Below the pieces are notes generated by a model. The model was not told the DNA's origin. It searched no databases and saw only the letters and a program-made list of their open reading frames with translations. From contig ML682031.1 of the NCBI GenBank assembly GCA_007922195.1, positions 372,001-436,000 on the forward strand: a stretch of DNA of 64,000 nucleotides. The letters run 5' to 3'. This document shows positions 46,791 through 57,604 of the stretch, in pieces. Numbering within the stretch: position 1 is the stretch's first letter; each line of letters begins with the position of its first letter. The translations under genes and the position numbers were made by a program. Origin of the DNA: Podocnemis expansa (Eukaryota > Chordata > Testudines > Podocnemididae).

Positions 46791-48535
46791 ACTAAAATAA
46801 CCTTTATCTAAAAAGTGTCATCTAAGATACCAACAGAAAGCTAACACCACACTGATCATTAATATTATTGTATATAGTGTACATTTGAAAGACAAATTCA
46901 GATTTATATGATATGTTATTAAGGGTCTGCTAGCCAAACCTACAGTTACTCCACGCTAGACAAAGGCATGTGGCTCAGGCACCTGGAAGGCATCTCCAAG
47001 GTACATTAAAGGCAATGAGAATGCAAACACCACAAAGGGTAAACAGAGTCATCAAAACACCAGTAGGAGGACATCTCTGTAAATGCAGGAAGACAGGCAG
47101 CAGCATTCTTCACATATTGGAAAGTTTGTTGCTTTAGAGACCCTCAGAAGGGGTGTAAGCCAACATAAAGTGAGATGAACGCTCGTGTGAAGATTTTGTT
47201 GGGAGATGTTTTGAACCAGTAGCACAAAAACAGCCATGAGCTAGTTACCTGCATTTCAGTTGCCACCCAAAACCCAAAAAAAGCATCCAAAGAAAATTTT
47301 TCATTATGTTTTAAAGCCCAGCTTTCTGCACAAACTATACTGGTTGAAGAATTCAACAGAAGAAGGGCTAAATACAAAAAGGAGCCAGACAAAACAGGAA
47401 TATGTATGATGAGGCAAATTCATAAGTCCAAGAGAAAACACACACAGTTTGTAAGGTGCAATGAAGACTTAAGTGCAATACAACTTGTTCTCATGTAATT
47501 CTCATGCTCCCATGAAATTAACAAGAACATGATAAAATAAAATCTCTATTTTGTGAATGCACTATCCCAATTCTTTTATTTTAAAAGGACTAAACTTTTT
47601 TTTTTTTTAAATAAACAAAACCAAAACCACTTAGGTAATTAAATCGCTGCCAACTCTACTGCATTCATTAACTAACTATGCCAGTTGTTCAATTAGCACA
47701 GGCATTAGTGTAGACCCATGAATGCTTCTGTATCTCATGGGTGGGAGGGGGGGCCAAATCCCAAAATTATTTTAAACCCAATTCCCCAAAGGCAGTTTTA
47801 TTAAATATTGAATCGTGTCCCTGCTTAGACAGCGCATGGGTCTTTTCATTCAAATCACGGAAAGAACCAGCCGGGCTTTACTCTTCTTTGTGAAGGTATG
47901 CACTGTACATCTCAGAGTATTTCACCAACTAACCAAGTTCCACCTGATTAGCAGAGCAAAGGAAGAAACTAGTAGACCAGTGATACTCAGACCACAATGG
48001 TCCAGGAGCCACATTAGCAATTAACTCAAAACAGCCACAGTAGTGTGAATTCACTGTTTCATTTACTTATTTTATATATTGTACAAATATATAATTCTCA
48101 CAGTAAAATGACCATGTGCATATTCTACTATCGGTTTACAACACAGTAAATGCATCCTGATTGGTTAATCACTTAGTCTGGTTAATAACTGAATTACAGA
48201 GTCTTAATATCATCACGCGCTGGTGAGAATCGCAGAAGACATGTTAAAGAGCCCTCCATGCTTTGGTGTAACAAATCATTGCTTTAGAAACTCAATAGGA
48301 CCCATGTTAAGCTCCTATTCTTTTCAGGAAGTGCCATTAGAGCTCAGCCTTCAACTAAAAAAGGAGCTCTTTGCTCAAACAAACACACACACGCAACGCT
48401 AGACAGCAATTGACACATTGAATGCCCTGTGCAAACATTAGCTAATTAATCATCAACACCTTGATGAGGGATCATTGCATTTGATAGATTTTTAAGTAAA
48501 CTCCTGTCACCTCTGACAGCAGTGGAAAAGTTCAC
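46791..48535. other. Candidate intron; possible extra exon and hAT-like remnant
   Basis: Contains the weak exon candidate 47249-47325 and a degraded hAT-like start CAGTGATACTCAGACC at 47979 without a matching end. The part 48420-48480 has homeodomain-like words (AGCTAATTAATCATC). Confidence 0.4.
47249..47325 (-). CDS. Possible additional exon (77 nt), weak
   Basis: Sense strand: acceptor TATAGTTTGTGCAG|AAAGC and donor ATGCAG|GTAACT, with the open frame SWALKHNEKFSLDAFFGFW. It enters in phase 1 and exits in phase 0. If the exon at 48536-48606 is read in its first frame, the phases fit, but direct splicing of that exon to 37756-37901 in its second frame also fits. The two readings exclude each other, unless there is alternative splicing. 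The product is unknown. Confidence 0.25.
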
Positions 48536-48606
48536 CTTTGCTACGGGCCAAGATTTCCGTCTCTGATGTTCCCTGTCCATGAGTGCTGCCAAGAGAGTGT
48601 GACAGT
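48536..48606 (-). CDS. Candidate exon D of unidentified minus-strand gene (71 nt)
   Basis: Sense strand: acceptor GGAAAACAG|ACTGTC (short pyrimidine tract further upstream) and donor GCAAAG|GTGAAC. Two frames are open. One reads LSHSLGSTHGQGTSETEI then LARSK (exit phase 1); the other reads HTLLAALMDREHQRRKSWP then VAK (exit phase 0). The second joins in phase to the exon at 37756-37901. I cannot decide between them or name the product. Confidence 0.5.
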
Positions 48607-50205
48607 CTGTTTTCCACCACCATTAGAGAAGCACAAGACAACAGGCTCCTTATGCCCACCCTCCCCATCTTTTTACACCAGTGAAATGCCAGCTATTAAA
48701 AAGTTTTCATCTTAACCTATATCTGTAACACACAGGAAAAGTAGAGCCAACAGGCAAGCGGTTGCTAAGAGAGCCACCATACCAGGTCAGCCTTACAAAC
48801 CAGCTTCTAGAAACCATTAGCCAAAAGGAACAATGGCAGGAGCTAAACGGTGAAATGAAGAGGATGGTTTATTCCCAAAGCCCCAGCTGAGTAGATCTGC
48901 AACAGTGAATCATAATACCTCTACGATTAACACAAGTACACAGTAAACCACTTCAGGCACTACCATTCACTTCCCAGTACACATGAAGCAGCAGGTTCCT
49001 TAGATGCCTTCACTGAAATGTGAAGACTGGTTCTACTTCTAGCAAGGGCATGCATGCGAACGTGCATGACTCTCTCTCCCTCTCCTCTCTGGCCTTCCTT
49101 GCTCCCTCTTTTTTCCCAGTAGTGCTAGTGCTTTCATGGAAAAGAAAAAAAACAGATTGACGGAGAATTTTTTTAAACCGCCAATAGTGCATTTGAAAAT
49201 TGGAACAGAATACAAAGAGAGTGAGTTTAATTTTCCCCATGTCAGGTTTTCTTTAAATAAAGATTTTTCTAAAAGAAATTACTCAGTATTAGAGGCTGCC
49301 CTTTGCCACCAGGGTCAGAAGCTTAACACGAAACAAAACAAAGAAAAATCAATCAAGGATATCCTTTTTCTTGAGACATGAGCAAAACTTTGCAGGGTAA
49401 ATTTTCACAGCAATCCACGGGGCTCCAGCTGTGGAACTCCAATAGAAGTCCACAGGCATCAGAGAGTTAAAAAACTATGCACTGCTTTGAAAATTTATCT
49501 TTCATTCTTACTACTGAGGACATAGGAAGAATTCAGATCTTTTTTGGAAAGTAAATTGGCATATGGCTAGTAATTTACCTGTAATTCTTCTGATTGCTTA
49601 ATGGCCACATTCAAGTCAGTCACTCACTCCGTAATCTCTCTGAGCCTGGTGAGGATCTATACAGCTCACTCACATATATACAGGAGGAGTTCATGAGACT
49701 AGCCCCACAGGTCCCCAAAAAGCGCAAAAAGCAACAGGCTTCACCAGAGCAGCACCAAAGGAGGAGAACATTAAGTGTTATGCAAATCAGTGTTCTTGTA
49801 GTGAGTTTTAAACAAGTTGCCTTTCACGTTGGCAGAACGCCCACTTTATTCACCGAGTAAGAAAAGCAAACAGGTGCACAATGAGCAACTGAGTGCAGAA
49901 TTTGGCCCTGTCATTATAACCCGTTAACATTTCTTTCACTGCTATACAAGTCATAAATAAGGTGACCAGATAAAACCAAGGTATTTTTCCCTTACAGTAG
50001 CAGAGGGAGCAGGGATTGAGGAAAAGGGGAGAGTGAGAGAGCATAATTGCACATGTAAGACAAATCCGCTAATATTGGGACATCTGATCACACTAGCCAA
50101 AATAGAATCTAGCCATGCCTCCCAAAGTCACACTTGTTTCAGCATTTACATGAGTAAAAACTAATCAGCAATGTTTATTTGGTCAACTCAAGCCAGCTCG
50201 TACAT
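48607..50205. other. No gene seen
   Basis: The plus-strand open frame 49594-49860 has a basic stretch (PQVPKKRKKQQASPEQHQRR) with no recognised family and no splice support. Otherwise unique sequence. Confidence 0.35.
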
Positions 50206-50374
50206 CAGTGGTTCTCAACCAGCATTGCCATACAGTGGTACGTGTGTCACAGAGAGCCCAGGAGAGGGCGAGGAGGGTTGGATTCAGCCAGGGGAAGGGG
50301 TTGGGTTGGTGTGTCTTGTATGGTCACACATACCACCAAGTGTGTCACAGCCCAGAAAAGGTTGAAAGCCATTG
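50206..50374. mobile_element. hAT-type MITE, CAGTGGTTCTCAACC family (169 bp)
   Basis: The ends CAGTGGTTCTCAACC and GGTTGAAAGCCATTG are inverted. The flanks TCGTACAT (50198-50205) and CCATACAT (50375-50382) match at 6/8. The body contains GTTGGTGTGTCTTGTATGG, as in the copies at 14549 and 26751. Confidence 0.85.
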
Positions 50375-52073
50375 CCATACATCACTGAATACACTAGGCA
50401 AGCTAATCTGTTGAGCCTGGATTTCATACAGATGACTTTCCAAAAGAAACTAATTTCATGAAGAAATGCACAGCTATAGTATGTACAATTTAATGCACGG
50501 CACTACAATTCATCTCAAGAGCTATGAGAAGCGCTTTACTATCCAAACACCAGTACATACAACACTGCAGTAGCAAAGGGAAGAAGGCAGCATGCTGTTA
50601 AAATACCAACCGTGTTAACTCATGGATAATATAGTACACTTCATGTATTTCATGTTTTCAACTAATTGCTTAAGACATCCTGCTAGAGTGGAGACAGTAC
50701 CAGTAGTATGCCCTCAGTCTTCATTAAATGCCAGCTTTTAATAACAGACTCCAAAAGGGGCTTAATTGCATTTACTCCCAGCACCTGAACTTTAAAAGTT
50801 GTTAATCAGATTTCTATGTAAATGGAATGACGATTAAAGGTTAAGTACAGGTTTCTGAAATTTCAGAAGTTGAAGACGTATTGCCCTTAACAGGAAAAAG
50901 AAACTATCAGACTTGACAGGAACTAAACATCTTAATTAAATGCTGAGAAGTACCGTACTTATTTCGGCATGAAGTTCTATTTTCAAATGTCAAATTTAAT
51001 CAGGCACTTGACTACAAAATGTGCAATATTCCTACAGCGAAGGGGGAAGCCTCAGGATTCTTTTCTGTTACCACTTTCATAGCCCAAAAACTCCTTTGGG
51101 TTTTTCTAAGGATTTGACCACTGGCGAGCCACCTGCCCTCAAGTGTCACAGCACAGTGTCTGACACATGTATAGGCACACTGAAATTCCAGTTCAGAAAT
51201 ATGACAAGATGTTTCCCAACATACCAGTGCTTCCCTTGTAAATTCCCTACCCCTCTAACGAGTGTCATGCTGACAAAGAAATGTGAAGGCCCTCGTAAAT
51301 CTGATTCACAAGGATTTTATGCTCCCTGAACACATGGCTCATCAATTACCATCCGAGTCGCAAACATAAGAACTTCTTTGGGGGAGAATTTAGTATTTCT
51401 AAGTGGTGCTGAAACGGCAGCTTGAAGCTCTGTCTTTAGCCACACGACAGGTCCACAGGGAGCAAGAAAGAAACTTCAGCTACTGCCCCTGAACTTTAAC
51501 CCTCAACTAGAGTGGACACCCTTTAACACAAAGAGTAGTTCGGATTCCCTGATCTTTCACTCATTGATTCTCTTGAGACAGTGGACATACTTGTATTACA
51601 AACTCTTAGTTAGACTTATGTACAGCCTGCTAGCTAACTCAAAGGGCAGGAGTTTACAGATTAAATCCCAATCTCACTGAAGTCAGTGGGATTTTTACCA
51701 CTGATTTCACCTTTGTAAATTGAATTTATGCTGAGGCTTATATTAATTGCATCGTCCATCCACATACTTTACAGTTAAGTAGCCAGCTATGTAGCCCCCA
51801 GGGTAGACACACAGGGGACTCCTGAGTACAAACACTTGGCTAAAATATTACATAGTAAGAAATAGCTCAGTGCCAGAGCTCAAGACTCATCTGCAGTGCC
51901 TCTTCACACTAAATGCTGGATTCAGACAGTACAATCACCAGGTGGAGACTAAACAAAAGACCTTTAGCATTAAAAAAAAAAAAATAAAGGCCTCTGCTAT
52001 GCGAGTGCTCTGGTAGCTAACAGATGATATTAGCATTATGACCAGTCACTAGAGGGAGCTGGGCCATGTATCT
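50375..52073. other. No gene seen; unique sequence
   Basis: No exon or repeat end was recognised. AT-rich with TTAATTGCATTT near 50762. The region 51650-51720 contains CACTGAAGTCAGTGGGATT, a word common in reptile repeats. Confidence 0.35.
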
Positions 52074-52190
52074 TAAGGTGTCAAAAACCTTGTCAGGGTG
52101 TCAATCATGTGCCAATGTCAAGGTGTCAATGCGTCAAGCTATCAATAAGGTATCAATAACCTTAAGGTGTCAATATTGAGCTATCAGTGA
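52074..52190. repeat. Irregular repeat of the GGTGTCAA word
   Basis: AAGGTGTCAA or a close variant occurs at about 52075, 52096, 52120 and 52164, with related ATCAATAAGGTATCAATAAC and two copies of AGCTATCA. The period varies, so it is not a simple microsatellite. It abuts a Penelope-like terminal fragment. Confidence 0.7.
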
Positions 52191-52246
52191 AGTGCCAGAG
52201 GACTCTTGCTGTTTTTTCTGTATACAGACTAACACAGCTACCCCTC
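52190..52246 (+). mobile_element. Penelope-like terminal fragment
   Basis: AAGTGCCAGAGGACTCTTGC, then TATACAGACTAACACAGC and TACCCCTCTGGA. This is the shared 3' terminus in forward orientation. Confidence 0.65.
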
Positions 52247-53236
52247 TGGAAACATCAATACTGCTATCTCAAAACAGTGGGTTTTTTAACGTTTAAATTA
52301 ATGAACACAAGATGAGGTGAGTGATTAATAAACATGCATCTATGGCCTACTCCAATGTCAATAAATATTTTCTTCCAACAAATGGTGACGTCTGTAGCAG
52401 CTGTTAATCTACCATGGCCGTGTTACATATAACAGAGGAGTAGAATCAAGAGTGAAAACAACTGTAAAGTAACAGCCACATCAGAAATCTTATTTATATT
52501 TGCAATCAAAATTTAGGTGCAACTCCTTGTGGAATTAATAACAGAGTGGATGAAGTAAGGAAAGGCAGAGGTCAATGACAGTAAACAACAGTCCCATTTG
52601 GATTCAAACCACTCCCTCTCCTTTTAGGCCAAACTACAACACTTCTTCCTAGTGAATCCTTCAAAATAGCAGGAATAGGAGAAAACTCTGTTCTGCCCAC
52701 CAGTCAGCCACAAAGGATACATTACAAAAGGAAGCACTCACAAAACAGAAACAGGAGTTTGGAGGAAAGGACAGCTTTGAAAAACCAGGAAGCTGATTTG
52801 TTATTTATATTAAAAAGCTGCTGGACACATCTAACAAGAGAATAGTTTTGAAGACCCATTAAAAAGAATTATATCCAATACTTAGCTGTGTTTGTTAAAA
52901 TTAGATGGAGAAAGCTGAGGTCTTGTGATCCTTTCAGAGGCTGCCTCTTTGTAATTAGACGGCTCTATTTAACGACAGTCACACACGAAATCCTGTATTT
53001 TCTCTTTATTCACCAGCTAAGGGTTGGTATTTGTAACTGTATTAACTTAAAGATCTGAACACATCTAGTTATTAGATTGTGGCCCAAAGGTAAAACCCCT
53101 AGCAAACAAAACAAATGAATAAAAAATCCTCTCAGAAAACAGCTCTGCAAAGTCGCAGGTGAGAGAGATTTTGACTGTGACCTTACTAATCCCAAGAATG
53201 GCAGACCTGGCCTTTTGTAGGAACAAGTCTAGTGAC
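52247..53236. other. No gene seen
   Basis: Unique sequence. No exon or repeat end was recognised. Confidence 0.35.
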
Positions 53237-53926
53237 CAGGGGATAAAGTAAGGGGGAATGCATTGAAACGCCATTCCAGGGCGCCTCCCCCAACCCATTT
53301 TGGGGGGACAGCATTCCAGGGCCCCCTAAAAACAGAAACGGCAGCCGGAACGCTGCGCTCCAATGCATTCCCCCTTATGCTCTGTAGGCCAGCCAGCAGG
53401 GAGCTGTGGTAGGCTGGCAGTTTATAAAACTCCCTCCCCCCGAGCATGCTCAGATACATGCTCAGGATGGAAGCAGCCTGTGGCCGGGAAGCAGCTCCCA
53501 GCCGAAACTTCTCTGGTCAGCCAGGGCCGGCTCTGCGGGTGAGTGGCACTGAGTCCCAGACACGCTGCTGCTGGGAGCAGGGACAAATGCAAACGGTGAA
53601 GGTAAGGCCTTGGCTGGGCCCGGGGGAGACCCACAACAGAACTGGGGGAAGGGCTGAGGGGGGTGTGGAGCTTCTGGTGTGGGGGACAGGAAATTCTGCT
53701 GGGGGTTATGTGTAGCTGGAGCTGTAGGGTGGGTGGGTGTGTGTGTGGGGCTGGGAGCGGAGGTGGTGTGGAGTGGAGTAATAACTGATGCATGTGATAC
53801 TGAAGCGGTTGCAAATACCTAACTGGGCTGGGGCCCATACATGCATGATGGGGGCCCGGACAAGCATGAGGGGGGCCTATAAATTTAGGAGAGTTCTGGG
53901 GCCTGCCAATTATACTTTAACCTCTA
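53237..53926. mobile_element. hAT-type non-autonomous element, copy 2 (690 bp)
   Basis: The flanks CTAGTGAC (53229-53236) and CTAGTAAC (53927-53934) are a 7/8 duplication. The ends CAGGGGATAAAG and ATACTTTAACCTCTA are imperfect inverted repeats. AGGGCCCCCTAAAAACAGAA and GAGAGTTCTGGGGCCTGCC match the copy at 42675-43319. The middle differs, with CATGCTCAGATACATGCTCA and GTGGGTGGGTGTGTGTGTGG. Confidence 0.82.
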
Positions 53927-53934
53927 CTAGTAAC

Positions 53935-54948
53935 CCCAAAAGTCTGTATCATAGAACTTCGACCTCTATTACTCATGCCACAGCCACTGTGTTTCAGGAA
54001 CACACTATCATTAAGGTCATCGATATCTTTGAACTCACAGCAAAACTCAAGGGTCATTCTCCCTCAGACTCGAAACGAAATGTGAATTTCTAAGCTTCCT
54101 ATTATTAAACGAAAACAAGTTCAGGATCATGGCAGAGATGTGGGCAGCATTCGGATTCCCCTAGCTTTTGAGACAAAGCTAGGAAGCCCATATTTTACCA
54201 AAAGGTGCCTCTGAACTAATGTCACTAAGAAAACCATCTGGTGAAGCTTGCTAGTCACACAAGGTATTAGTAAGGCACTGACGCCAGAGGGGGGAGCTCA
54301 TAGCAAAGAGAAGATTCATTTTTTCAGGCTTGGGGGGAAAATAATCAAAGTTAGAAAATTGTTCAAAGCTCTTGTGTACTAGTCATTTCTCCCTTTTAAA
54401 ATACCCTTTAGGCTCTTTGTCCCTTCTGGCTTTCATGCTGTACTAGGAAAGGTGCTGAAGTGGGCCACTGAAATGCCAATGTTAAGCGGATTATGTTTCC
54501 AAACAGGCTCCCTTACATAGATGCTTGACTGTCTTTCTGCATCAGGGAGTCCTTCCCTCCCCCTTTCATCAGCTTCTCAAATGAAGCTAAACAGTAACAC
54601 TTGCATCTAATGATACTGGGGACTTTGTAATGGGATTAGGAAAAAACACTGCTAGTTTCAAGGAGGTGTGTGACCTTGAAAGATTTCTCACTCTGTTCTC
54701 TGAACAGATGCACGAGGAAGACTGAGTGGAATTCTTAATTGGGGAGGGAAAGGCACCCATTCCTGGGGCAGATTTTCTTTTATCTTGTCAACAGCAGCTA
54801 AAAATTACTAATTATGTACCATAATGAACCTAGGACTGAATCAGCAGGGGAAGCCACCTAAAATCACTTAGTCCATTTTGGTCACAGAGCAAATCAGAAG
54901 AAGTTTCTGCTAAACACTGTAAGACTTAACCATTTAAAGACTACAGAT
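53935..54948. other. No gene seen
   Basis: Unique sequence with no recognised exon or repeat boundary. Confidence 0.35.
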
Positions 54949-55426
54949 CAAGGCCATCCCTACAGGGGTGCAGAGATGGGGGCAATCAGCCTGTGGCCCT
55001 CCCCCACTGCACCACTCACAGGCTAGCCCAGAGGCTGGCCCTGCACTCCCACCCTCCCCTGAGCCTGGGGCGAAGGGGCGGTCCAGGGGCTGGGCTCTGC
55101 TCTCACACCCCCCTTCTACACCAGCTCTCCCCACCCCTAGGGAGGAACAGGTGGCCCAGGGCAGGGCTGAGAGAGCAGAGCCCAAACTCTGAGCTGGCCC
55201 AGAGCAGAAGCTGGCTCCACGCTCCCCTCACCTTCGCTGGTGCCTTCAGCCCCATGCCAAAAGCAGCAGGGAGGGGGTGGGGAACAGTGAGACCATGGTG
55301 GACACCAGCATGGGCCCCGCACTGCCCTGCTCATGGCAGGATAGCACGGGGCCCACGGAACCACAGGACCAGGGGTGATCGCCCCCTCACCTCCGCTCCA
55401 AGGAGGGCTCTGCTAAGGATTGCCAT
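54949..55426. repeat. GC-rich DNA-transposon-like repeat
   Basis: The left end has GGCCATCCCTACAGGGGTGC. The right end reversed has GGCAATCCTTAGCAG, giving a 9/11 inverted match. The interior is GC-rich with repeated CTGGCCC/GGGGGC words and yields spurious Pro/Ala frames on both strands. No clean target duplication was found. Confidence 0.5.
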
Positions 55427-55796
55427 ATCTGTACCTCCACCAGCTCTGGAGACATCTAGTTTCCTTCATGAGACACAATCCCCCACCACCACCGACTTCT
55501 GCTTCTCTAAAACCTGATTGGATTCAGCTACAGACACAAAACCCAAACAATAAAACAATATCAAATCCACATACAGGAACCCAGCAGAGCATTTGCAACA
55601 TATACAGCAAAGCCAGCTATGTCCAGCGTCTCCCTAGATTCAGTGACGCAGTGCCATTCATCTGATAGCATACAGGCCACTTACCAATTTCATGCTAGCC
55701 AACATTGCTCTGCAGGATACTAGCAAGTGCCGAATCCAGGCTCAGAACTGTGAGGCACTAACCACCAGCTTCAATTTCCAGACCACTTCACTGGCA
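55427..55796. other. No gene seen
   Basis: Short unique stretch, A/C-rich around 55540-55600. Confidence 0.35.
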
Positions 55797-56335
55797 TCAG
55801 TCATAGAACTGTGGACGTGAAAGGGACCTCACGAGATCATCTACTCCAATCCACTGCCCTTACAGCAGGACTAAGTATTATCTAGACTACCCCGACTGCT
55901 ATTTGTCTCTCTAACCTATTCTTAAAAATCTCCACTGATGGAACTTATGTCTAACCTTAACTGCCCTTGCTGCAATTTAAGCCCATTGCTTCTTGTCCCA
56001 TCCTCAGAGGTTTATGAGAACAATTTTTCTCCTTCCTCCCTCTATCAACCTTTTATGTACTTGAAAACCGTTATGCCCTCCTCCCTCAATCTTCTTTTCT
56101 CCAGACTACACAATTCCACTTTTTTCTGTTTTCCCTCATAGGTCATGGATGCCCCTCTAGAACTTAATAATTTTTGTTGCTCTCCTCTGGACCTTTGCCA
56201 ATGTGTCCACATCTTTCCTGAAATGCAGTTCCCAGAACTAGACACAATACTCCGGTTGAAGCCTACTCATTGTGGAGGAGGATAGAAGAATTAATTCTTG
56301 TGACTTGCTCACAACACTCCTGCGAAAACATCCCA

Positions 56336-56716
56336 GTGTGCAGATACGGGAAAGCCTGCGGGGGCCACAGCCTGCCCACTCTAAACGCAGACCCACCTGA
56401 CATATTGCTTCTGTTCCCCATGATCCACTTATGGTTGGAGAATCAGGCAGCTTTTTGCAGGTTGCTATCTGAGCTTCCTGCTTACAGCCATGTGACCAGA
56501 AGCAGAAAGTTCAGGCAGTGACCATTTGAGAATGATTAAGCTGCTTGACATACTGATTGCCAAGGTAACTAGATTGTCCAGCAGCTTAGTTGCTCTGCCC
56601 CCATCTCTTCCCAAACCTCCTGCCTCTGGTCACATGACTGAAAGCAGGATGTAGCCAAGGCCCACCCAAGTCAATCCCAGGCCCTGCCAGAAAATCACTT
56701 CTGGCTATGCCCCGAT
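56336..56716 (-). mobile_element. Unnamed repeat inserted in CR1
   Basis: Flanked by ACATCCCA (56328-56335) and ACATCCTA (56717-56724), an 8-bp duplication with one mismatch. It is homologous, reversed, to 32225-32540. The minus strand begins GGGGCATAGCCAGAAG, a hAT-like end word. No coding sequence. Confidence 0.7.
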
Positions 56717-56774
56717 ACATCCTAGAATGACGTTTGCCTTTTTTGCAATAGTGTTAAATTGTTGACTTGTATTT

Positions 56775-57384
56775 AGATTCTGATTCTCTATTAGCAGAAC
56801 ACACGCTCCTGCAGTATCCTGATCAAGAAAGTGAACTCATGCAAAGCAAAAGAGCTGGCTGGTGCACGTTTAACTCTATCAAGGATGTTTCCAAGGAAAA
56901 AATCAGTAAGGCAAAATGTGCCACTCTCTTCAACTCAACAGCAGCATCAGCAACAGCATATGGCAAGAAAACATGGGCACTAATAAAATAAAATAAAATA
57001 AAAAAGGAGCAACAACTGTCCATCACAGAGAGAACAACAGAAGAAACAATTCCAAGGATTTTAATCTGTGATCAAATCCCCAGCGCAGTAATCAGACTGC
57101 AGAACAGAGTGCAGGACATCTTTGTTGAAAGCAAGTATAATAAAATGTGATTGGCTGGGCATATAGTTAGTCTCATTGACAATCGATGGACTGTAGCTAC
57201 CACTGAGTAGTACTCACAGAAATTGAAATGCCCACCTTATAAGGCCTCCAACGAGATGGGAAGATTGTCTCATGAAAATGCATGGACTCAAGGGGAGAAA
57301 AAAGGCCAGGATAAGAAATGAATGGAAGATGCGTTGTGAGCAGTGCACTCTAAATGATAGCTGAAAGACCAATAGAGAGGAATA
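56775..57384 (+). mobile_element. RTE-like LINE fragment (RT C-terminal region) in CR1
   Basis: Plus-strand frames read AYGKKTWALIK, then KKEQQLSITERTTEE, LAGHIVSLIDNRWTVATTE and CPPYKASNEMGR. This is the block ..ETWAL..., QRAMER..L, WAGHI.R..DNRWT, ..GRP..RW found after the RT domain in RTE-type and related LINEs. It is broken by stops and has a TAAAATAAAATAAAATAAAA tract at 56982-57003. About 100-200 bp of the host CR1 is missing at the insertion. Confidence 0.6.
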
Positions 57385-57397
57385 CCATGAATTTGTC

Positions 57398-57604
57398 CTA
57401 GTTTAATTTCATTCTATTTACTTCAGACCACTTCTCCAGATTATTCTGAACTTTCATCCTATCCTCCAAAGCGCTCGCAACCATTCCCAGCTTGGTATTG
57501 CCTCTAAACTTTGTAAGTATACTCTCTATGCCATTATCTAAATCATTTATGAAGATATTGAACAAGGCTAGACCCAGGACCAATCCCTGTGGGACCCTAC
57601 TCAA
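57398..57604 (-). pseudogene. CR1 reverse transcriptase fragment with lost catalytic DD
   Basis: The frame reads VPQGLVLGLALFNIFINDLD, then TKFRGNTKLGMVASALEDR. The motif that should be FADDTKLG reads FRGNTKLG, so both catalytic aspartates are gone. Upstream pieces in broken frames continue to ~58310. Inactive. Confidence 0.85.

Noticed and set aside
47979..48285. hAT element starting CAGTGATACTCAGACC
   Set aside because: No convincing inverted end or 8-bp duplication was found on the right side.
49560..49625. Minus-strand block ending TTACAG|GTAAAT
   Set aside because: The otherwise attractive frame meets a stop before any usable acceptor with a pyrimidine tract.
49594..49860. Plus-strand frame with a Lys/Arg-rich stretch
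   Set aside because: No start context, splice support or recognisable family. An 88-codon frame is not surprising in this much sequence.
53422..53838. 138-codon minus-strand open frame
   Set aside because: It is contained in the hAT-type element 53237-53926 and is low-complexity in Pro, His and Leu.
54934..55517. Long Ala/Pro-rich open frames on both strands (up to 174 codons)
   Set aside because: They are open simultaneously in opposite strands within a GC-rich repeat, with no splice sites or family motif.
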